Virus record (IMG/VR): IMGVR_UViG_3300020445_000077
Location: 1 to 23,807 of that record
Reading direction: 5' to 3' (one strand)
DNA length: 23,807 nucleotides
Source: a virus
This document shows, piece by piece, positions 6,884-14,709 of this stretch. A program made the position numbers and the translations under genes. The notes under the pieces are model-generated. The model saw only the letters and a list, made by a program, of their open reading frames with translations, was not told the DNA's origin and did not search any database. How positions within the stretch are numbered: the stretch's first letter is position 1; the number at the start of each line of letters is the position of its first letter.

Positions 6884-8014
6884 TTTCTTCTTTAGTTCGA
6901 AGTTCTCCCTTGGTCCAAAGTTCTCCCGTTTGATTAGGGTAGCGTTCCCGTCAGCATCATATTCGAATGTAGATACTTCACTACCATTGGTCTTGATCTC
7001 AAACTTGGTTTCTAGGAGAGACTTATTACCATTTGCATCTATCTTATAGGTATTCTCTTGCTTAGGTTCCCAGTTCAGGAAGGTCTGGTCGATACCGTGA
7101 GTGTGTTGCTTAACTATATTCTCATTACCTTTTATAGTATGACTAGCTACGTCTACATCAGCACAAACTTTGGCGTATTGAGACCCAGCCTTAAATGAGA
7201 TGCCAGCCTGTATCAATTGACCACAATTCTTTAGCCTTGCAATCTCAAAGTCTAGACGCTTGTTAGCCAGGATCTGCTGTTGTAAGGCTATCTGTGTATT
7301 AAATGCGTTCTTACAACCTTTCTGTAGTTGTCTGTCTAGTGGTATTGATATGGTAGCACTAAGACCTAACGATACGTTTGTATTATTCTTCTGTCCTGTC
7401 CTTGTTGGAACGTAATAAAGGACTTCACCTGGATTATCTGGTACACCATCATCGTTAGCATCTACGTTGTTGTAGACTGGATCTTGATAGATGTCCTCAT
7501 ATGGATGCTGTTGAGATAACGCTCCTGTAACGAAGGGGGTCACGTTAAGGGTCGGTCCTTGACATGATATACCACCACCATACTGGTTGTTAATATATGG
7601 ACCTTGTAAAACTTGTATTGCCTGGTTGGTAACTGAGCCAGAAGAGTTGGCGATAGGACTAGCAGTAGCCGATACACCACCAACGTCAGTAGCATATGCA
7701 GGAGAACATGTTAGTAATGCTACTACTGGGAGAAGATACTTGTTGTATCTGTTACGCTTGTTATGGTGGTTTCTCTTTGGATCACGGTCTGATTCGAGAT
7801 ACCTGGTCCTTGATATGTATTTGTGAGTTGGAAGGCTGCTCCTGGTGTTGTTATGGTGTAGTCTCCCATCGTCGAGAGATCCAGACCATGAGTGGTTTGG
7901 GGTGTGGTTCCTGAACTTCCGAGAAGGTCTATGCTTCCCGATGAAGTCACTCCATCTGGTAAGATGCTGTCGCCATTGTGGGAAACCCCTGTCCCTGTCA
8001 CTGAATATTGCCAT
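6881..8014 (-). CDS. Exported protein with Ca-binding-like DxNDDG motif; start unresolved
   Basis: The frame is open for 377 codons from the ATG at 8012-8014. Family-like protein begins only at about residue 84, where a basic stretch and a hydrophobic core (YLLPVVALLTCSPAYA, cut expected after AYA-108) form a good signal peptide. The mature part is about 268 residues. It contains a glycine-rich start (NNQYGGGISCQGP), a calcium-loop-like NVDANDDGVPDNPGE (183-197), a helical middle with QIALQQQILANKRLDFEIAR, four cysteines and a polar end with DANGNK and DADGNA. The first 83 or so codons overlap the next gene in another frame and look like its shadow, but no ATG, GTG or TTG occurs in frame between 8014 and the signal peptide. 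Alternative explanations are a -1 ribosomal frameshift from the upstream gene, an unusual start, or an indel. A periplasmic or virion protein is likely. Confidence 0.6.
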   Translation of the reverse strand: MAIFSDRDRGFPQWRQHLTRWSDFIGKHRPSRKFRNHTPNHSWSGSLDDGRLHHNNTRSSLPTHKYISRTRYLESDRDPKRNHHNKRNRYNKYLLPVVALLTCSPAYATDVGGVSATASPIANSSGSVTNQAIQVLQGPYINNQYGGGISCQGPTLNVTPFVTGALSQQHPYEDIYQDPVYNNVDANDDGVPDNPGEVLYYVPTRTGQKNNTNVSLGLSATISIPLDRQLQKGCKNAFNTQIALQQQILANKRLDFEIARLKNCGQLIQAGISFKAGSQYAKVCADVDVASHTIKGNENIVKQHTHGIDQTFLNWEPKQENTYKIDANGNKSLLETKFEIKTNGSEVSTFEYDADGNATLIKRENFGPRENFELKKK

Positions 8015-8175
8015 CCTGTATTATAATCAATTGAGTTTATGGTCTCAGTTACGGTAGATGTAGTCTCCGTATGGCTCGTCATCGAGCCCTGAGTAAAATT
8101 GGGGACCACTGGAACTGCCATCACTGGAGTTCCTAGTGACACGATAGTAAGACTAGCTATAACTACCCGTTTCAT
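7723..8175 (-). CDS. Exported Ser/Thr-rich protein (paralogue of the 8190-8708 product)
   Basis: A 150-residue protein with a clear signal peptide, KRVVIASLTIVSLGTPVMA, cut after AMA-type residues near 20. The mature part is threonine, serine and glycine rich, with no cysteine, and looks beta-structured. Its segment MGDYTITTPGAAFQLTNTYQ parallels AGTYDINTAGSAFSFSETF in the upstream gene product, and YSVTGTGVSHNGD parallels YSVSGNNIKVASAD. The two are therefore probably tandem duplicates. A GGGTGA ribosome site (plus-strand 8185-8190) overlaps the upstream stop. Export suggests the periplasm, the outer membrane or the virion surface; function is unknown. Confidence 0.75.
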   Translation of the reverse strand: MKRVVIASLTIVSLGTPVMAVPVVPNFTQGSMTSHTETTSTVTETINSIDYNTGWQYSVTGTGVSHNGDSILPDGVTSSGSIDLLGSSGTTPQTTHGLDLSTMGDYTITTPGAAFQLTNTYQGPGISNQTVIQRETTITSVTDTTSIFSQ

Positions 8176-8189
8176 TATTATATATCACC

Positions 8190-8708
8190 CTAATTTATAG
8201 TAAGTTCAGATACGAATTGACCTGTAGCTGTTGTGCCCGCCCCTCCAGCTGTTATTGTCATTGCACCTGCTGAGGTTATAGTTCCTGCAAGGGTTCCTGC
8301 GACACCGCCACTTTGAGTAGTCGTATTACCGAAAGCTGGCATGTCTACAACGACACCACTGGATACGTCAACACCTGTACCAATTGGATTTACAGCGTCT
8401 CCTGAAATGAAAGTTTCGCTGAAGCTGAAAGCTGATCCTGCAGTATTAATATCGTATGTACCAGCATCGAGTGTTGCTGCTGCTGTACCGCTAGGTGTTA
8501 CTAGCTTACCAAAGTGATCGTCTGCTGATGCGACTTTGATGTTGTTACCACTTACACTGTAAGTACTTCCGATTCTGGTAGCTTGAGTTGCTGCACCATC
8601 AACACTTAACTGAGTTGATGTAGTTAAACGATGGACCAAGTCCGCCTTTGCAGCACCAGTACCTGTGAACAGCATCCCCATACCCAGAAGTAAAATTAAT
8701 TTCTTCAT
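8190..8708 (-). CDS. Exported Gly/Thr-rich protein, first gene of the minus-strand unit
   Basis: A 172-residue protein with a standard signal peptide (MKKLILLLGMGMLFTGTGAAKA, expected cut near residue 22). The rest is low in charge and rich in Gly, Ala, Thr and Ser, with many short beta-like repeats (GGVAGTLAGTITSAGAMTIT) and no cysteine. This resembles secreted or surface adhesin-like proteins, but I see no named domain. GGAGAA (plus-strand 8711-8716) is a good ribosome site, and a GATAAATA late element lies upstream on the same strand. The next gene starts 15 bases beyond its stop and encodes a related protein, so this is an operon of exported late proteins. Confidence 0.75.
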   Translation of the reverse strand: MKKLILLLGMGMLFTGTGAAKADLVHRLTTSTQLSVDGAATQATRIGSTYSVSGNNIKVASADDHFGKLVTPSGTAAATLDAGTYDINTAGSAFSFSETFISGDAVNPIGTGVDVSSGVVVDMPAFGNTTTQSGGVAGTLAGTITSAGAMTITAGGAGTTATGQFVSELTIN

Positions 8709-8738
8709 CGTTCTCCGAATGTTATAGGATCCTAAGCC

Positions 8739-8746
8739 TATTTATC
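8739..8746 (-). promoter_or_regulatory. Late promoter-like GATAAATA for the minus-strand operon
   Basis: Read on the minus strand, GATAAATA lies 31 bases before the ATG of the 8190-8708 gene. The start would fall near 8733, within or next to a TAGGATCCTA palindrome (8725-8734). With the plus-strand late promoter at 8811 it forms a divergent pair. Confidence 0.5.
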
Positions 8747-8810
8747 AAAAGAAGATGCTTAAGAGAGTATTAATACGGATAGCACTACTGGTAGTATTGT
8801 AGAACTGTGC

Positions 8811-8818
8811 TATAAATA
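8811..8818 (+). promoter_or_regulatory. Late promoter TATAAATA for hsp20
   Basis: An exact late promoter core 57 bases upstream of the Hsp20 ATG. The expected start near 8824 would place the GAAA-tetraloop hairpin of 8821-8843 at the very 5' end of the mRNA. Confidence 0.7.
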
Positions 8819-8820
8819 TA

Positions 8821-8843
8821 TGTGGATGCCGAAAGGATCCACA
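8821..8843 (+). other. 5'-terminal GAAA-tetraloop hairpin in the hsp20 leader
   Basis: TGTGGAT (8821-8827) pairs with ATCCACA (8837-8843), and CC (8829-8830) pairs with GG (8835-8836) around a GAAA loop, leaving G8828 bulged. GNRA loops are unusually stable. Depending on the exact start, the outer one to three pairs may be missing from the RNA. A role in protecting the 5' end is an inference. Confidence 0.5.
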
Positions 8844-8874
8844 ATCAAACAACTCGCTTACAAAGGAGACTATT

Positions 8875-9309
8875 ATGACAAATTTAGCAAGATATCGTGC
8901 AGCCGATCTACCAGGCTTGATGGATAAGATCAATAAGTATGGTATAGGTTTAGATACTTACTTCGATCAGTTCTTCAGCTACAATGAGAACAGTAACTAT
9001 CCACCCTATAACCTAATCCATCTAAGCAATCACGAAAGTAGATTAGAAGTAGCACTAGCAGGATTTAAAAAGGAAGAAGTTAAAGTCTACACAGAGTATG
9101 GTAAACTCTATGTGACAGCAGAACTACCAGAAGAGAAGAAAGAAGAAGGTGAATTCATGCATCGTGGTCTTGCTAAGAGACCTTTCACTAGAATGTGGCA
9201 GATGTCTGAAGACGTAGAGATCAAACACGTTGACTTTGAGGATGGTCTTCTTAACGTATTGTTAGGGAAGATCGTTCCTGAGCATCATGCTCGTAAAGAT
9301 TACCTCTAA
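8875..9309 (+). CDS. hsp20: Small heat-shock protein Hsp20
   Basis: A 144-residue alpha-crystallin type chaperone, common in T4-like cyanophages. The alpha-crystallin domain runs from about residue 47 to 130: RLEVALAGFKKEEVKVYTEY, then KLYVTAELPEEKK, then RPFTRMWQMSEDVEIKHVDF, then DGLLNVLL. These correspond to the usual order of strands (elpGfkkedi.v, L.I.ge, F.R.f.Lpe.v, A...nGvL.v). Such proteins hold unfolding proteins in a refoldable state, and a role in virion assembly has been suggested for phages. The start has AAGGAG seven to eight bases upstream. The late promoter and stable 5' hairpin suggest strong late expression. The stop sits in a short CCTCT-AAAT-AGAGG inverted repeat (9303-9316) that lacks a real T-run. 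Confidence 0.9.
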   Translation: MTNLARYRAADLPGLMDKINKYGIGLDTYFDQFFSYNENSNYPPYNLIHLSNHESRLEVALAGFKKEEVKVYTEYGKLYVTAELPEEKKEEGEFMHRGLAKRPFTRMWQMSEDVEIKHVDFEDGLLNVLLGKIVPEHHARKDYL

Positions 9310-9334
9310 ATAGAGGCAGTTGTAATTCTTCCCT

Positions 9335-9511
9335 ATGGGTAAGGTAATGGGTCACCCTCTATGGATGCTACCAGTCATGATTCTTGGTTTAGTAGCAATG
9401 ATAGAGGGTCTCCATACAAGTGCACACTTGCACATGAAAATAGATGCTGATGCGTATTGTAGGAACAACGCTGAATGGGTAGAATCACATACAAATGATG
9501 ATGATTATTGA
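9335..9511 (+). CDS. Small membrane protein (58 residues)
   Basis: A 58-codon gene in the gap after Hsp20. It starts MGKVMGHPLWMLPVMILGL and has one hydrophobic stretch (about 8-24, PLWMLPVMILGLVAMIE). It then has a histidine-rich segment (GLHTSAHLHMK), two residues of tyrosine-cysteine (AYC) and a strongly acidic tail ending in DDDY. It could be a signal anchor with the His/acid-rich tail outside. A second in-frame ATG at 9347 is possible. No strong Shine-Dalgarno is seen, which lowers certainty. Its TGA stop overlaps the -35 of the promoter at 9508. Family unknown. Confidence 0.55.
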   Translation: MGKVMGHPLWMLPVMILGLVAMIEGLHTSAHLHMKIDADAYCRNNAEWVESHTNDDDY

Positions 9512-9536
9512 CACCTACACAATATCATGGTAGTAT
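9508..9536 (+). promoter_or_regulatory. Sigma70-like promoter (TTGACA, 17 bp, TAGTAT)
   Basis: A perfect -35 TTGACA at 9508-9513 is separated by 17 bases from TAGTAT at 9531-9536 (4 of 6 matches to TATAAT). It precedes the 9568 gene, whose leader of about 25 bases carries AAGAGGTGA. This host-type promoter, unlike the late elements elsewhere, suggests early or middle expression of the 9568 gene. Confidence 0.55.
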
Positions 9537-9567
9537 AAACCCTAGTAACTTAAAGAGGTGATAACGA

Positions 9568-9846
9568 ATGAAGGCATCAGATATCGATCTTCAGATCGAT
9601 CCAACTCCACCGACTGTAAATAACGTTGATACGATCACTGGTATACCTACAGGAGATATTAAAATAGAATACCCAGACAACACTGGTACTTTTAATATAG
9701 ATCTCCCACCAGCATCGCACGCTCCTCATCCAGAGGTGATTGCAGCAATCGAGGCAGTCAATACTAAACTGGATCATGCTTTAGAGCATCTTCATAAACT
9801 GGATAAGAAACTATCTGGACTGAACCTCAAAGTAGTGACAGGATAA
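9568..9846 (+). CDS. 92-residue acidic protein of unknown function
   Basis: A 92-residue protein in its own transcription unit: a sigma70-like promoter in front, a good AAGAGGTGA ribosome site, and an intrinsic terminator right behind. The first half is proline- and aspartate-rich with alternating hydrophobic residues (ASDIDLQIDPTPPTVNNVDT, DIKIEYPDNTGTFNIDLPP). The second half is a likely coiled-coil helix (HPEVIAAIEAVNTKLDHALE, then HLHKLDKKLSGLNLK). No cysteine, signal peptide or membrane span. An early host-interaction protein would fit the promoter type, but I do not recognise it. Confidence 0.75.
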   Translation: MKASDIDLQIDPTPPTVNNVDTITGIPTGDIKIEYPDNTGTFNIDLPPASHAPHPEVIAAIEAVNTKLDHALEHLHKLDKKLSGLNLKVVTG

Positions 9847-9869
9847 AGTGCATATATAATGTACAACCG

Positions 9870-9897
9870 AAGAGACCCCAGAGGTCTCTTTTTGTTT
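9870..9897 (+). terminator. Intrinsic terminator after the 9568 gene
   Basis: AAGAGACC (9870-9877) pairs with GGTCTCTT (9883-9890) around the loop CCAGA. T-rich sequence TTTTTGTTT follows. It separates the 9568 unit from the gp43 gene block. Confidence 0.85.
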
Positions 9898-9908
9898 GGA
9901 ATAAAATC

Positions 9909-10151
9909 ATGAATGTTTATGTAAATCTCTGTCCTCATTATAATGAGAAGTCAGAAACCCTAACTGTTGATGTCCCACCCGAATATATGGATGAGTTCAC
10001 ACAGATGGTACACATCCTTGCAGATGAGAAGAATATATCTGCACGCAGATCCTTTACTGACTTGGTAAAGACATCGTTTAACACCCTAATGGAGAAAGAT
10101 TATGAGCGTAAGAGTCGTAAGAATGCAAAACGGAGAGGACGTAATAGCTGA
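9909..10151 (+). CDS. Small basic-tailed protein of unknown function
   Basis: An 80-residue protein that starts 12 bases after the terminator's T-run. The N-terminal half has short beta-like segments (MNVYVNLCPHYNEKSETLTV) followed by a helix with EYMDEFTQMVHILADE. The C-terminal 17 residues are very basic (ERKSRKNAKRRGRNS), which suggests binding to nucleic acid. The ribosome site is weak (GGA at 9898-9900). The last 50 bases overlap the next gene. No promoter stands out between terminator and ATG, so it may depend on read-through. Confidence 0.65.
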   Translation: MNVYVNLCPHYNEKSETLTVDVPPEYMDEFTQMVHILADEKNISARRSFTDLVKTSFNTLMEKDYERKSRKNAKRRGRNS

Positions 10152-10473
10152 CGTTAAGGAGATGCGTAACCAAGATGGTACACCTCTTGCTTACAAATTG
10201 GATTTTGCTTATGCATTGTCCTTGCAACCTAACAAGACTATGCTCCTAGAAGAAGGTGAGTCTATGTCCATGGATAACTTGGACGTTGAGTTCCAAACCT
10301 ATGTGCCACTTTCTAAACATTCATACATCATGCTCCCGATCCCCTCGGTTGCATTAATATATGAACCACATGACAATCTCCTGTCCAAGTACAATGAACT
10401 ACTAGAAGAAAATGCTAAAGATACTGATACTACAATCAAACCCCCTGATACACCTGATCGGAATGATGACTGA
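10102..10473 (+). CDS. Conserved small phage protein with Sm-like/SH3-like pattern
   Basis: A 123-residue protein. The N-terminal VRVVRMQNGEDVIADVKEM, followed by a long beta-rich section (PLAYKLDFAYALSLQP, VEFQTYVPLSKHSYIMLP) and then PSVALIYEPHDNLLSKYNEL, is a pattern I know from small Sm-fold-like proteins of T4-like marine phages. The assignment is by resemblance only. Such a fold would suit RNA binding or oligomeric ring formation. The tail is polar and acidic (TDTTIKPPDTPDRNDD). It overlaps the 9909 gene by 50 bases and the 10463 gene by 11, so it is co-translated with them just upstream of DNA polymerase. Confidence 0.7.
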   Translation: MSVRVVRMQNGEDVIADVKEMRNQDGTPLAYKLDFAYALSLQPNKTMLLEEGESMSMDNLDVEFQTYVPLSKHSYIMLPIPSVALIYEPHDNLLSKYNELLEENAKDTDTTIKPPDTPDRNDD

Positions 10474-10651
10474 GTTGGATGAAGAACCATCCATTCTAAT
10501 AGAAGGGTGCTACAGCATCACACCAGACGGAGAACTGTCACAGTATCCTATGCACACAGATCAACGTGACCTCTTCTTGACAAGTGAGAATGTTTTTACT
10601 ATAATTGATCCATCTCCCGAAATAGCGGAGAAGTACAGAGCGATTACTTAA
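10463..10651 (+). CDS. 62-residue acidic protein upstream of gp43
   Basis: A short acidic protein starting at ATG 10463 (or the adjacent ATG 10466). I reject the longer form from 10412, which would lie inside the previous gene. Sequence landmarks are SILIEGCYSITPDGELSQYP and a C-terminal PSPEIAEKYRAIT. No membrane segment. The TAA stop overlaps the gp43 ATG (TAATG at 10649-10653), so its translation probably controls or helps polymerase initiation. Family unknown. Confidence 0.6.
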   Translation: MMTELDEEPSILIEGCYSITPDGELSQYPMHTDQRDLFLTSENVFTIIDPSPEIAEKYRAIT

Positions 10652-13137
10652 TGGGTTTTTATACAGACTGCTTACTTCTTGGTGATGATATCCTTTACCG
10701 AGGGTATGAGGATGGTGATGCCATTACATATCGTGAGAAGTGTAGACCCACCTTGTATTTTGTACCTCAGGATCAGTCCAAGAAGTCAAAATATAAAACA
10801 CTAGACAATAGGTATGCTCATCCTAAGAGGTTCGATGGAGCTAGGGATGCTCGTTCTTTCATAGAGAAGTACGAGAACGTGGAAGGTCTAGAGGTGCATG
10901 GTTATGACAGGTTTGTATATCAATTCATCGCTGAGAAGTTCCCTGATGAGGTGGACTTTGATATGAATCTCATGAAGATCTTTACGATTGATATTGAGGT
11001 TGGATGTGACAATGGATTCCCTTCTGTAGAGGAGTGTCGTGAGGAGGTGCTATGCATCACCATGAAAAATCTCATCACCAAGAGGATTACTACTTGGGGT
11101 ACTCGTGAGTTCCAAGGGGAATATGAGTACAGGTTATTTCAGACGGAATCAGAGTTGCTTGAGGACTTCCTTCATTGGTGGGTCTCTGAAGCTCCTGATG
11201 TCATTACTGGATGGAACTGCAACTTATATGACATACCTTATATTTGTCGCAGGGTCGAGCGTGTGTTAGGTGAAAAGTGGAAGAAGTCCCTATCCCCATG
11301 GAATAGGGTATTGGATCGTGAGGTAGTTATCAAGGGTCGTAAGCAACTTGCATATGATATTGCAGGTGTTACGATCCTTGACTATCTTGATCTGTATCAG
11401 AAGTTTACCTATAGTGCTCAGTCATCCTATCGTTTAGATCACATTGCTAATGTGGAACTGGGTCAACAGAAGTTAGACCACAGTGAGTACGAAAACTTTA
11501 AGGCATTCTATACTAATGACTGGCAGAAGTTTGTAGAATATAATATACATGACGTGGAACTTGTTGACCGTTTGGAAGGCAAGATGAAACTGATTGAGTT
11601 AGCAATCTCCTTAGCGTATGATGCTAAGGTTAACTTGCGTGACGTGTATTCACAGGTTCGTATGTGGGATACATTAATATACAATGATCTTAAGAAAAGG
11701 AACATAGTTGTTCCACCAAAACAAGGGAGTAAAAAGAATGAACAATACGCAGGTGCTTATGTCAAGGAACCGAAACCAGGTATGTACGATTGGGTCGTCA
11801 GTTTTGACCTTAATAGTCTGTACCCTCATCTCATCATGCAGTACAACATCTCCCCCGAAACCCTTGTTGAGAGAAGACACCCAACCGCTTCCGTCGAAGG
11901 ACTGCTCAATAGAGAAGTTAGAATCGATGGAGATTTTGCAGTGTGTGCCAATGGAGCACAGTACAGACGGGACATCCACGGCTTCCTCCCAGATATAATG
12001 CAAAGGATCTACGATGAACGTACGATCTATAAGAAGAAGATGATACAAGCGAAGAAGGATTATGAGAGTGACCCTTCTCCACAACTTAAGAAAGATATTT
12101 CTAAGTTTAATAACATTCAGATGGCGAGGAAGATCCAACTGAACTCTGCCTATGGTGCTATTGGTAACCAATACTTTAGGTATTATAATCTTGCTAATGC
12201 TGAGGCAATTACATTGTCTGGACAGGTCTCTATCAGATGGATAGAGAACAAGATGAACTCTTATCTCAATAAATTATTAAAGACTGATGATTATGATTAC
12301 GTTATTGCTTCTGACACCGATAGCATTTACTTGCACCTTGGTCCTCTTGTGGAGAAGGTATTCCAGAACAGAGAGAAGAGCGATCAAGGCACACTTAGGT
12401 TCCTTGAGAAGGTGTGTGATGTGGAATTTGAGAAGTATATTTCGAATTCTTACGAGGAGTTGGCCACCTATGTAAACGCATACTCTCAGAAGATGGTCAT
12501 GAAGAGGGAGAACATTGCCAACAAAGGTATATGGACTGCCAAGAAGAGATACATCCTTAATGTATGGAACAGTGAGGGTGTACAGTATGCTGAACCTAAA
12601 CTCAAGATGATGGGTATAGAAGCAGTCAAGTCTTCTACTCCTATGCCATGCAGGAGTGCTATTAAGAAGGCACTTGAGTTGGTTATGACCAGTAGTGAGG
12701 CAGATGTACAGAAATATATCTCAGGATTTAGAAAGGAGTTTGAGTCAATGCCTTTAGAGGACATCTCATTCCCTCGTAGTTGTAATAACCTACAGAAATT
12801 CACGTCAACTAAGGACATATATGGTAAGGGGTGTCCGATACACGTCCGTGGATCTCTTCTCTACAACCACTATATTAAGAAGCACAAGATCGCTCACAAG
12901 TTTCCTCTTATACAGGAGGGTGAGAAGATTAAATACCTTTACCTTCGGAAACCTAATCGCATAGGGGAGAATGTTATCTCATTTTTCCAGACTCTTCCAA
13001 CCGAGTTCGAACTTGACGGATCAGTGGATTATGAGGTACAATTTGACAAGAGTTTCTTGTCTCCCATTAAAGGTATCCTCGATGCGATTGGGTGGACACC
13101 AGAAAAACAAGTTACATTGGAGCACATTTTCGGATGA
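10651..13137 (+). CDS. 43: Family B DNA polymerase gp43
   Basis: The replicative DNA polymerase with 3'-5' exonuclease, 828 residues (T4 gp43 is 898). Exonuclease motif I is FTIDIEVG (acidic pair at 114-116), motif II is [14 protein letters not shown] near 188-201 and motif III is [10 protein letters not shown] near 298-307. Polymerase motif A is [11 protein letters not shown] near 387-397, motif B is [13 protein letters not shown] near 494-506, motif C is SDTDS near 553-557, and KKRY lies near 630. The C-terminal end (LEHIFG) matches the clamp-binding end of the family. All catalytic residues appear present. It starts in the stop of the 62-residue gene and its TGA overlaps the uvsX ATG. Confidence 0.97.
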   Translation: MGFYTDCLLLGDDILYRGYEDGDAITYREKCRPTLYFVPQDQSKKSKYKTLDNRYAHPKRFDGARDARSFIEKYENVEGLEVHGYDRFVYQFIAEKFPDEVDFDMNLMKIFTIDIEVGCDNGFPSVEECREEVLCITMKNLITKRITTWGTREFQGEYEYRLFQTESELLEDFLHWWVSEAPDVITGWNCNLYDIPYICRRVERVLGEKWKKSLSPWNRVLDREVVIKGRKQLAYDIAGVTILDYLDLYQKFTYSAQSSYRLDHIANVELGQQKLDHSEYENFKAFYTNDWQKFVEYNIHDVELVDRLEGKMKLIELAISLAYDAKVNLRDVYSQVRMWDTLIYNDLKKRNIVVPPKQGSKKNEQYAGAYVKEPKPGMYDWVVSFDLNSLYPHLIMQYNISPETLVERRHPTASVEGLLNREVRIDGDFAVCANGAQYRRDIHGFLPDIMQRIYDERTIYKKKMIQAKKDYESDPSPQLKKDISKFNNIQMARKIQLNSAYGAIGNQYFRYYNLANAEAITLSGQVSIRWIENKMNSYLNKLLKTDDYDYVIASDTDSIYLHLGPLVEKVFQNREKSDQGTLRFLEKVCDVEFEKYISNSYEELATYVNAYSQKMVMKRENIANKGIWTAKKRYILNVWNSEGVQYAEPKLKMMGIEAVKSSTPMPCRSAIKKALELVMTSSEADVQKYISGFRKEFESMPLEDISFPRSCNNLQKFTSTKDIYGKGCPIHVRGSLLYNHYIKKHKIAHKFPLIQEGEKIKYLYLRKPNRIGENVISFFQTLPTEFELDGSVDYEVQFDKSFLSPIKGILDAIGWTPEKQVTLEHIFG

Positions 13138-14153
13138 CAAGTTCATTTTTACAGGACATAAGCAAGGAGATAGGTAATGAGTACGCTGCTATCGTTAGCG
13201 ATGGTGTCGCTGCTGGTGACACAAGTAATTTTATCGATACAGGTAGCTACCTCTTTAACGCACTTGTCTCAGGAAGCATCAAAGGAGGTGTTCCAGGGAA
13301 CAAGATCACAGCTATTGCAGGTGAGTCAAGCACTGGCAAAACTTATTTCTGCCTCGGCATTGTACAGTCTTTCCTCAATGACAATCCTGATGGTGGGGTT
13401 ATTTATTTTGAGTCTGAAAGTGCGATAAGCAAAGACATGATTGAGAATCGTAACATCGATTCTAATCGTATGATGATTGTACCTGTTGTTACAGTACAGG
13501 AGTTTCGTCAGCAATCAATTAAAATTATTGATAAGTATCTAGCACAAGATGAGAAGGATCGTAAACCATTAATGTTTGTGTTAGATTCTTTAGGTATGTT
13601 ATCTACCAGTAAGGAAGTAGAAGATACTGAAGCAGGTAAAGATACTAGAGATATGACTAGAGCACAGGTTGTGAAGTCTATCTTCAGAGTTCTTACACTT
13701 AAGTTGGGTAAAGCAAATGTACCAATGCTAGTGACCAACCATACCTATGATGTAGTGGGTGCTTATGTACCTATGAAAGAGATGGGTGGTGGTAGTGGTC
13801 TTAAGTATGCAGCATCTACTATCATATACCTCAGCAAATCCAAAGAGAAAGATGGTAAGGATGTGATTGGTAACATTATTAAATGTGAGACTAAGAAGTC
13901 TAGGTTCACTAAGGAGAACATCAAGATAGAATCAAGACTATTCTATGATGAGAGAGGACTGGATAAGTATTATGGTCTCCTTGAGTTAGGAGAGAAACAT
14001 GGAGTGTTTACAAGAATAGGTAACAGGTATAAGATGGGAGAATCAAATCTATATCCTAAACAGATCTTGAGTAATCCAGAGAAATATTTTACACCCGAAG
14101 TACTACAGGCACTTGATGAAGTTGCTGCTAAGGAGTTCCGATATGGATCTTAA
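13134..14153 (+). CDS. uvsX: RecA-like recombinase UvsX
   Basis: A 339-residue homologue of T4 UvsX, the ATP-dependent strand-exchange protein used for recombination-dependent replication and repair. Walker A is GESSTGKT (63-70), the catalytic glutamate region is YFESESAIS, and Walker B is LMFVLDSLG (about 146-154). The DNA-binding loop regions lie in the [12 protein letters not shown] and [15 protein letters not shown] stretches. ATG 13134 is preferred to the upstream ATG at 13092 because it gives the ATGA overlap with gp43 and begins the family-like sequence. It sits directly between polymerase and helicase, matching a recombination-replication role. The last 11 bases overlap the next gene. 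Confidence 0.95.
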   Translation: MTSSFLQDISKEIGNEYAAIVSDGVAAGDTSNFIDTGSYLFNALVSGSIKGGVPGNKITAIAGESSTGKTYFCLGIVQSFLNDNPDGGVIYFESESAISKDMIENRNIDSNRMMIVPVVTVQEFRQQSIKIIDKYLAQDEKDRKPLMFVLDSLGMLSTSKEVEDTEAGKDTRDMTRAQVVKSIFRVLTLKLGKANVPMLVTNHTYDVVGAYVPMKEMGGGSGLKYAASTIIYLSKSKEKDGKDVIGNIIKCETKKSRFTKENIKIESRLFYDERGLDKYYGLLELGEKHGVFTRIGNRYKMGESNLYPKQILSNPEKYFTPEVLQALDEVAAKEFRYGS

Positions 14154-14709
14154 AGATTATGTCAGACACTATCCATTGGCATTGGATCCTAGTCTCTGTC
14201 GTAACATAATTGAGTTAGGAAAGAAGACAGAACTAGAAAGGTGGGAGCAGAAGGGTAGACCTCAATGGAATATGTTTAACATTACCCATGAGATAGAGAA
14301 AGAAGGTGCTAGGGAAGAATGGGTCAAGATTCATAATCAATTGATCCAATATATCAAACGTCTTTCTGAGATCTATATGGCAGAGGTTGACTGTAAAGAC
14401 TTCTGGCCAGTAGAGAATTCATTTGAGCAGGTTAAACTTAAGCACTATGAGTGTGAAAGGAATGATAGGTTTGATCTACATGTGGATGTAGGCAACCATG
14501 ATAGTGCTCGGAGATTCCTTGCACTCTTCTTCTATCTTAATGATGTTGACAAAGGTGGAGAAACATGCTTTCATAATATAGATCACAGCATACAACCAAA
14601 GGAGGGTAGTGCCTTAGTCTTCCCTCCCACATGGATGTTCCCTCACTCAGGCAAAGCACCCCTGTCTAATGACAAGTGGGTGGTCAGTACTTATTTACAC
14701 TACCTCTAA
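14143..14709 (+). CDS. 2OG-Fe(II) oxygenase, prolyl-4-hydroxylase type
   Basis: A 188-residue oxygenase of the P4H-like group. ATG 14143 is chosen over ATG 14113 because AAGGAG (14130-14135) precedes it. The iron ligands are His113 and Asp115 (LHVDVG) and His168 (MFPHSG). Lys178 in [10 protein letters not shown] is the expected 2-oxoglutarate binder. The core also shows [15 protein letters not shown] and [12 protein letters not shown], both typical of P4H-like folds. Such enzymes are frequent in cyanophages and have been linked to protein hydroxylation or 2OG metabolism; the substrate is unknown. It is inserted between uvsX and gp41, and its TAA overlaps the gp41 start (TAATG). Confidence 0.85.
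   Translation: MDLKDYVRHYPLALDPSLCRNIIELGKKTELERWEQKGRPQWNMFNITHEIEKEGAREEWVKIHNQLIQYIKRLSEIYMAEVDCKDFWPVENSFEQVKLKHYECERNDRFDLHVDVGNHDSARRFLALFFYLNDVDKGGETCFHNIDHSIQPKEGSALVFPPTWMFPHSGKAPLSNDKWVVSTYLHYL

Noticed and set aside
7587-8057. Plus-strand frames opposite the exported-protein genes
   Set aside because: They are antisense shadows with no ribosome sites or plausible protein composition.
9303-9316. CCTCT-AAAT-AGAGG inverted repeat at the hsp20 stop as a terminator
   Set aside because: The stem is only 5 bp and is not followed by a T-run.
10412-10462. Longer start for the 62-residue protein upstream of gp43
   Set aside because: It would lie wholly within the 10102 gene in another frame; ATG 10463 gives the short overlap usual here.
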